Assembly: GCA_019114645.1 (NCBI GenBank)
Contig: DXFC01000104.1
Location: 1-17,860 of the forward strand
Direction of reading: 5' to 3'
Source of the DNA: Candidatus Halomonas stercoripullorum
Lineage (GTDB): Bacteria > Pseudomonadota > Gammaproteobacteria > Pseudomonadales > Halomonadaceae
Length of the DNA stretch: 17,860 nucleotides
Shown: positions 13,991-17,860 of the stretch, piece by piece
Layout of the letters: every line of letters begins with the position of its first letter
Numbering within the stretch: the stretch's first letter is position 1
Program-made: the position numbers and the translations under genes
Notes under the pieces: model-generated
What the model was told of the DNA's origin: nothing
What the model saw: only the letters and a program-made list of their open reading frames with translations
Database searches by the model: none

Positions 13991-14383
13991 TCAGCGAGTA
14001 AAGGGGAAAACGTTGGTCAGGCCCAGAATATCGGTCACTAGCAGGACGATAAAGACGACCAGCAGTGCTCCAACAACACCGGCACCGGCAGGCAGCTGCT
14101 CCAGTTGCTCGGCCATCTGGTGTGCCTCTTCGGCCGACAGGGCTGCGACACGGGCTTCCACTTCGGCTAGATCGACACCCTGTGCAATAAGTTGTTCCTG
14201 CACTTCTGCACGGGAGAGGATTTCCTGGATTCGCTCGCGGTCGGCGTCGGCACTCTCGGCCGAGAGTGCTGCCTGGGTGGAGATCAAGTCACTGGCAGGC
14301 AATGGCGCAGCAGAAACCGTGAAACTGCCAAGTACCAGGGCAAGAATCAGAAAGGGGCTGAGAAAACGGCGGAATGTTTGCAT
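13991..14383 (-). CDS. PA2779-family small membrane protein
   Basis: This exported protein of 130 residues has unknown function. An N-terminal hydrophobic signal (about 7-25) ends in VSAAP, suggesting cleavage near residue 25. An acidic, Glu/Gln/Ala-rich helical middle (35-96) follows, then LPAGAG (97-102), a hydrophobic segment (103-122) and a short tail NVFPFTR. The C-terminal part, with LPAGAG and LLVTDILGLTNVFPF, is what I recall as typical of the family. I chose the ATG at 14383, not the longer frame, because AAGGAA lies seven bases upstream and a signal peptide begins there. It is the first gene of a two- or three-gene operon with the C39-like lipoprotein 12 bases downstream. The motif LSAEEAHQMAEQLEQLPAGAG resembles a double-glycine leader (see findings). 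Confidence 0.82.
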   Translation of the reverse strand: MQTFRRFLSPFLILALVLGSFTVSAAPLPASDLISTQAALSAESADADRERIQEILSRAEVQEQLIAQGVDLAEVEARVAALSAEEAHQMAEQLEQLPAGAGVVGALLVVFIVLLVTDILGLTNVFPFTR

Positions 14384-14445
14384 GGCTCTGTTCCTTCTTC
14401 TTTGAGAAAAGCTTCCGGCTCTTGAATGATCCAGCATTCTTCACT

Positions 14446-14473
14446 GAGTGGGTATGCTTGAGCTAACCCACTC
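14446..14473. repeat. Inverted repeat upstream of the PA2779-family operon
   Basis: GAGTGGGT (14446-14453) and ACCCACTC (14466-14473) form a perfect 8-bp dyad with a 12-base spacer. It sits just downstream of the candidate -10 box of the leftward operon, where an operator or leader hairpin could act. There is no T run on either side, so it is not an intrinsic terminator. Confidence 0.45.
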
Positions 14474-14488
14474 TAGCGATGCCGTGTA

Positions 14489-14494
14489 AGTATA
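14489..14494 (-). promoter_or_regulatory. Candidate -10 box for the PA2779/PA2778 operon
   Basis: The minus strand reads TATACT here, 106 bases before the start of the PA2779-family gene. No convincing -35 was found at 16-18 bases. The surrounding 173-bp region (14384-14556) between this operon and holA otherwise holds only the inverted repeat. Confidence 0.35.
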
Positions 14495-14556
14495 AGCAAG
14501 AGAGAATGTGATTTCATGTCTTTGCACTAACGACTTTGGAGCATGGAAGGGGGTGA

Positions 14557-15615
14557 TCAACCCGGCCGATAAGAAGAGGAAAGTTCCGCCAGCAAGCCAC
14601 GCCCACCAGCCAGTGTCAGTGCCAGGTCATGCAGGGCTTCCCAGGGAGGCAGTGCGGCAGAGCCTTTGACAGCGAGATCCAGGCGCTGGGAAAAAAGTAG
14701 CAACTTGTGCAGGCGTTTGACAGGAAGCCTGGCAATGGCTTGCTGATAGGCGGGACGACGCTTGTCAAAAATGGCCGGTTTCTGGGCCTTGCAGGCGTGT
14801 TCGAAGCTTTGGCCCTGTTCAAGATGTTGGTGCAGGGAAAGCAAAGTGCGTAATTCGCGTGTCAGTGCCCACAACACAATAGGCGGTTCGACACCCTCAC
14901 CGTGCAGGCCGTGAATGATGCGTGAAGCACGGCTGCGTTCGCCCTTGAGGCAGGCGTCGGCCAGGGTAAATACATCGTAGCGGGCGCTGTCTTCTACCCC
15001 GCCGCCGATTTGCGTCGGACCGATATGGCTGCCAGGGGGCACCAGCAACGCAAGTTTTTGCAACTCCTGGTCGGCAGCCAGCAGATTGCCTTCGGTACGC
15101 TCACCCAGCAAGCGAGCCGCGTCAAGGTCGAGCGAGAGGTTATACCGTGCTGCGCGGTCGCGTAGCCAGAAACCGAGGCGCGAAATGTCGACCGGCCAAA
15201 CCGGGACGAACAGGCCGAGCTTGTCCAACGCTTGAAACCAGGCGCTTTTCTGTTGCCGAAAATCGAGCTTGCCCATGCTGACCAGCAACATGTTGTCACG
15301 GGCCCCCGGGGTTTCTGCGTACTCTTTCAGTGCTTTTGCTCCCTCCTGACCGAGATTATGGTTGCCCAGGCGTAACTCGATCAGCTTGCGGCTGGCGAAT
15401 AGCGACAAGCTGGCCGCAGACTCACGCAGCCTCCCCCAGGCGAAATTGGCTTCCACATGCAGGATTTCGCGCTCATCAATGCCGTGTTCACGCGCAGCGG
15501 CACGCACCGCATCGCAAGCCTCCATATGCTGGAGTGGCTCTTCACCAGCGACGATGACGACGGGCGGCAGTTTGCTGGATAACGCATCGGGCAACTTGTC
15601 GGCGAATACTTTCAC
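14557..15615 (-). CDS. holA: DNA polymerase III subunit delta
   Basis: HolA is the delta subunit of the clamp loader. It opens the beta sliding clamp for the replicative polymerase in the cytoplasm. The protein is 352 residues (E. coli 343). It shows VVIVAGEEPLQ (19-29), equivalent to the family LLGNDPLL region, SLFASRKLIELRL (71-83), the middle EGNLLAADQELQKLALL and the C-terminal collar domain with REL and LPPWEALHDLAL. I chose the GTG at 15615: the product VKVFADKLPDAL fits the family start, and a GGA site lies about nine bases away. The frame stays open further upstream, but that part lies over the end of lptE in another frame and has no similarity. It lies 34 bases downstream of lptE. 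Confidence 0.92.
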   Translation of the reverse strand: MKVFADKLPDALSSKLPPVVIVAGEEPLQHMEACDAVRAAAREHGIDEREILHVEANFAWGRLRESAASLSLFASRKLIELRLGNHNLGQEGAKALKEYAETPGARDNMLLVSMGKLDFRQQKSAWFQALDKLGLFVPVWPVDISRLGFWLRDRAARYNLSLDLDAARLLGERTEGNLLAADQELQKLALLVPPGSHIGPTQIGGGVEDSARYDVFTLADACLKGERSRASRIIHGLHGEGVEPPIVLWALTRELRTLLSLHQHLEQGQSFEHACKAQKPAIFDKRRPAYQQAIARLPVKRLHKLLLFSQRLDLAVKGSAALPPWEALHDLALTLAGGRGLLAELSSSYRPG

Positions 15616-15649
15616 TACAGCATTTCCATCAGCATGCGGGAGAGGTGGT

Positions 15650-16144
15650 TCAGGATGATGGTGAAAGGATACGCAGGCGTTCCAGCAGGCGCCGCAAGGC
15701 TTCTTCACGCAGTTCTCGCCGGGCCTCTTCGCGCAGCTCATCCTGTGCCAGCAAGTTGGCATCGCTGAGGGTGAAGCGAGTCGAAACCTCCAGGCGCTGC
15801 TCGGCAATCAGATAGGCGTTGTCGCTACGCCGCTGTACCGAGTACGGTACGGTCAGACGCATTTCATGCTCTTGGGGGCCGCTTTCGAGCACGCTCAGGC
15901 GGTGCTCGCGGAAGTTCTCTGGCCCCAGATTTAGAATCATTGCCGCACGGTCGTGCACCTGAGTGCCGGCTCGCGTCAGGCGCTCCTCGGTCAGCTGGTA
16001 GAACTCGCTGTTGCTGCCGGCCAGAGCCAACTCCGCAATCGCCAAGCCCGGCGTATCAAAGCCGCGCAAGCGGAAACCACAGCCAGCCAGCGTCAGGGCT
16101 GCGCCGGCAACAAGGCCGGCGTGTAGGAAAGTGCGTCGCTGCAT
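15650..16144 (-). CDS. lptE: LPS-assembly lipoprotein LptE
   Basis: LptE is the outer-membrane lipoprotein that plugs the LptD barrel and helps place lipopolysaccharide in the outer leaflet. The protein is 164 residues. A signal peptide ends in LTLAGC with Cys22 as the lipidated residue, followed by the family hallmark GCGFRLRG (21-28). The core contains YQLTEERLTRAG and RLTVPYSVQRRSDNAYLIAEQRLEV, and the C-terminus is a long charged helix rich in Arg, Glu and Leu. I chose the ATG at 16144 because GGGGGAA lies just upstream and the signal peptide starts there; the longer frame would begin at a TTG overlapping the leuS stop. Order leuS-lptE-holA is the usual one. Confidence 0.93.
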   Translation of the reverse strand: MQRRTFLHAGLVAGAALTLAGCGFRLRGFDTPGLAIAELALAGSNSEFYQLTEERLTRAGTQVHDRAAMILNLGPENFREHRLSVLESGPQEHEMRLTVPYSVQRRSDNAYLIAEQRLEVSTRFTLSDANLLAQDELREEARRELREEALRRLLERLRILSPSS

Positions 16145-16182
16145 GTTTCCCCCGTTGTTGGGTACAAATGTATGCGCTGATA

Positions 16183-17860
16183 TCAACTGACCACAATATT
16201 GACCAACTTGCCCGGCACCACGATGACTTTGCGCAGCGTTTTGCCTTCCGTGTGGCGGCGGACATTCTCGGCCGAGCAGGCGGTGGCTTCGATAGTTTCC
16301 TTGCTGGCATCGGCAGCCACTTCGATACGCGCCCGCAGTTTGCCATTCACTTGAACTGACAGCTCAATGGTGTCGCGTTCAAGCGCAGCGGTGTCTACCT
16401 GGGGCCAGGGGGCATCAATCGCGGGTTCGGCATGGCCCAGCTCGCGCCATAGCCTGTGGCAGACGTGGGGTGTGATCGGTGCCAGCAACAGCACGCACGC
16501 CTCGACAGCTTCGCGTGCCACTGCCAGCCCCTGGGGCGAGGCGTCGTCGAAGCGGGACAGCGTATTGCTTAGCTCCATCACGGCGGCAATGGCAGTGTTG
16601 AAGGTAGTGCGCCTGCCGATATCGTCGCTGGCCTTGCGGATTGTCTCATGGGTCTTGCGCCGCAGCTCACGCTGGGGACCGCTTAGGTTAGCCAGGTCAA
16701 GCGTTGCAGGCGTCCCGGCAGCGAGGTGTTCGCTTACCAGACGCCACAGGCGCTTGAGGAAGCGGCTGGCACCTTCGACACCGGCTTCGGACCACTCCAG
16801 TGACTGCTCGGGCGGGGCGGCAAACATCATGAACAGACGCACGGTGTCTGCACCGAAGCGGTCGATCATCGACTGGGGGTCGATGCCGTTGTTCTTCGAC
16901 TTTGACATCTTTTCGATGCCACCCATCTCCACCGGCTGACCGTCACTGACGAGCACCGCGCTGAGCGGGCGTCCTTTCTCGTCGCGCACCACCTCGACAT
17001 CGGCGGGGTTAAACCACTCCTTGCCGCCATTGGCCGTGTCGCGATAGAAGGTTTCGGCTATTACCATGCCTTGGGTGAGCAAGCGCTGGAAGGGTTCGTC
17101 AACCTTGACGAGCCCCAGGTCGCGCATCAGCTTGGTGAAGAATCGCGCGTAAAGCAGGTGCAGGATGGCGTGCTCAATACCCCCGATGTAGAGGTCGACG
17201 GGTAGCCAGTAGTCGGCACGCTCATCAAGCATCGCTGAATGGTTATCGGCGCAGCAGAAGCGTGCGAAGTACCAGGAGGACTCCATGAAGGTATCGAAGG
17301 TATCGGTCTCACGTACCCAGCCATCGCCCAGGTCGGAGAACTCAGGCATACGCTTGAGTGGCGAGCCAGTGGCATCGACAGTGACTTCCATGGGCAGGGC
17401 GACCGGTAGCTCCTCGTCGGAGAGCGGCACGGTCTGGCCCTCGGGACCGTACTTGACCGGAATCGGGGCGCCCCAGTAACGCTGACGCGCCACCCCCCAG
17501 TCGCGCAGGCGGTAGTTGGTCTTCACTTCGCCACGGCCGAGCTTCTCCAGGCGTGTAGCGATGGCATTGAACGCCGCGTCAAAGTCGAGACCGTCAAACT
17601 CGCCGGAATGAATCAGGCTGCCGTGCTCCACATAAGCGCCTGCGGAGAGGTCCGGTACCTGGCCGTCCGCATCGGCAATCACCGGCTCGATGGGCAGGCC
17701 ATATTGGGTGGCGAATTCCCAGTCGCGCTGATCATGGGCGGGGACCGCCATTACCGCCCCGGTGCCAAACTCCATCAGGACGAAGTTGGCGACATAGACG
17801 GGTACTTCGCGGCCGGTAAGTGGGTGAATCGCAACGTGACCGGTCGGCATGCCCTTTTTC
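16183..17860 (-). CDS. leuS: Leucine--tRNA ligase (C-terminal part, 5' end outside the window)
   Basis: LeuS attaches leucine to tRNA-Leu and hydrolyses mischarged tRNA. The window holds 558 residues of a protein of about 860; the HIGH motif and most of the N-terminal catalytic part lie beyond the right edge. Visible are the end of the editing domain with GTGAVMAVPAHDQRD, the return to the catalytic core with YRLRDWGVARQRYWGAPIP, ESSWYFARF and IGGIEHAILHLLYARFF, the KMSKS loop (about 16911-16897), the anticodon-binding helices with DDIGRRTTFNTAIAA, and the C-terminal domain ending in KVIVVPGKLVNIVV. The frame continues without a stop to the window edge (Lys-Lys-Gly precede the first internal Met at 17850), so that Met is not the start. 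It is the upstream gene of lptE and holA. Confidence 0.97.
   Translation of the reverse strand, partial: KKGMPTGHVAIHPLTGREVPVYVANFVLMEFGTGAVMAVPAHDQRDWEFATQYGLPIEPVIADADGQVPDLSAGAYVEHGSLIHSGEFDGLDFDAAFNAIATRLEKLGRGEVKTNYRLRDWGVARQRYWGAPIPVKYGPEGQTVPLSDEELPVALPMEVTVDATGSPLKRMPEFSDLGDGWVRETDTFDTFMESSWYFARFCCADNHSAMLDERADYWLPVDLYIGGIEHAILHLLYARFFTKLMRDLGLVKVDEPFQRLLTQGMVIAETFYRDTANGGKEWFNPADVEVVRDEKGRPLSAVLVSDGQPVEMGGIEKMSKSKNNGIDPQSMIDRFGADTVRLFMMFAAPPEQSLEWSEAGVEGASRFLKRLWRLVSEHLAAGTPATLDLANLSGPQRELRRKTHETIRKASDDIGRRTTFNTAIAAVMELSNTLSRFDDASPQGLAVAREAVEACVLLLAPITPHVCHRLWRELGHAEPAIDAPWPQVDTAALERDTIELSVQVNGKLRARIEVAADASKETIEATACSAENVRRHTEGKTLRKVIVVPGKLVNIVVS

Noticed and set aside
13057..14405. 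Plus-strand open frames of 184 and 190 codons opposite the PA2778/PA2779 genes
   Set aside because: The opposite-strand genes have lipoprotein and signal peptides, ribosome sites and family motifs; these frames are Arg/Ser/Pro-rich and look like antisense shadows.
16367..16939. 190-codon plus-strand open frame opposite leuS
   Set aside because: It is antisense to the conserved KMSKS and anticodon-binding regions; its composition is shadow-like and there is no ribosome site of note.
1..17860. CRISPR array, transposon, prophage, tRNA or rRNA
   Set aside because: No regularly spaced repeats, transposase or integrase genes, terminal inverted repeats, tRNA-like cloverleaf or rRNA sequence was seen; the window is continuous chromosomal housekeeping sequence.

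Overview
The window looks like ordinary chromosome from a moderately high-GC gammaproteobacterium. The protein sequences and the order mfd | gap - nqrABCDEF - nqrM resemble Halomonas-type bacteria and pseudomonads. Halomonadaceae is my best guess, made from recalled family sequences and without any search. I saw no tRNA, rRNA, CRISPR array, insertion sequence or phage gene. Almost every base belongs to a recognisable gene or a short intergenic region.

Layout from left to right. (1) Bases 1-96 are a short promoter-like gap, possibly the start of a leftward gene. (2) mfd runs leftward. (3) A 175-bp divergent region holds a promoter for mfd and one for gap. (4) gap runs rightward and encodes a long glyceraldehyde-3-phosphate dehydrogenase with an N-terminal extension. 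(5) A 272-bp region (5183-5454) holds candidate terminators, an nqr promoter with a perfect TATAAT, a 20-bp perfect palindrome and a 10-bp-period tandem repeat. (6) nqrA-B-C-D-E-F run rightward in a tight operon, followed by an eroded apbE-like lipoprotein gene and the assembly factor gene nqrM. (7) A leftward block contains a small DUF488 protein, a PA2778-type C39-like peptidase lipoprotein with TPR-like repeats, and a small PA2779-family membrane protein. (8) A leftward operon leuS (5' end outside the window) - lptE - holA closes the window.

How the genes work together. The nqr operon encodes the sodium-pumping NADH:quinone oxidoreductase. NqrF takes electrons from NADH through FAD and a 2Fe-2S cluster. 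NqrD/NqrE carry paired membrane cysteines for an iron centre, delivered with the help of NqrM. NqrC and NqrB keep the SGAT/TGAT motifs to which FMN is covalently attached. That attachment is normally done by ApbE, but the ApbE-like gene in this operon has lost the motifs expected for catalysis, so a second flavin transferase should exist elsewhere or this protein does something else. leuS-lptE-holA is a housekeeping operon for translation, LPS export and DNA replication.

The least understood part is the PA2779/PA2778 pair. It combines a periplasmic C39-like peptidase with a small membrane protein carrying a double-glycine-like motif just before its hydrophobic segment. This is a candidate protease-substrate pair and, with the eroded ApbE, the best lead in the window.

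Several starts were chosen against the longest possible reading frame, using promoters, Shine-Dalgarno sites and family length: mfd at 3543, gap at 3719 (GTG), nqrA at 5455, the DUF488 gene at 12974 (GTG), the PA2779 gene at 14383, holA at 15615 (GTG) and lptE at 16144.
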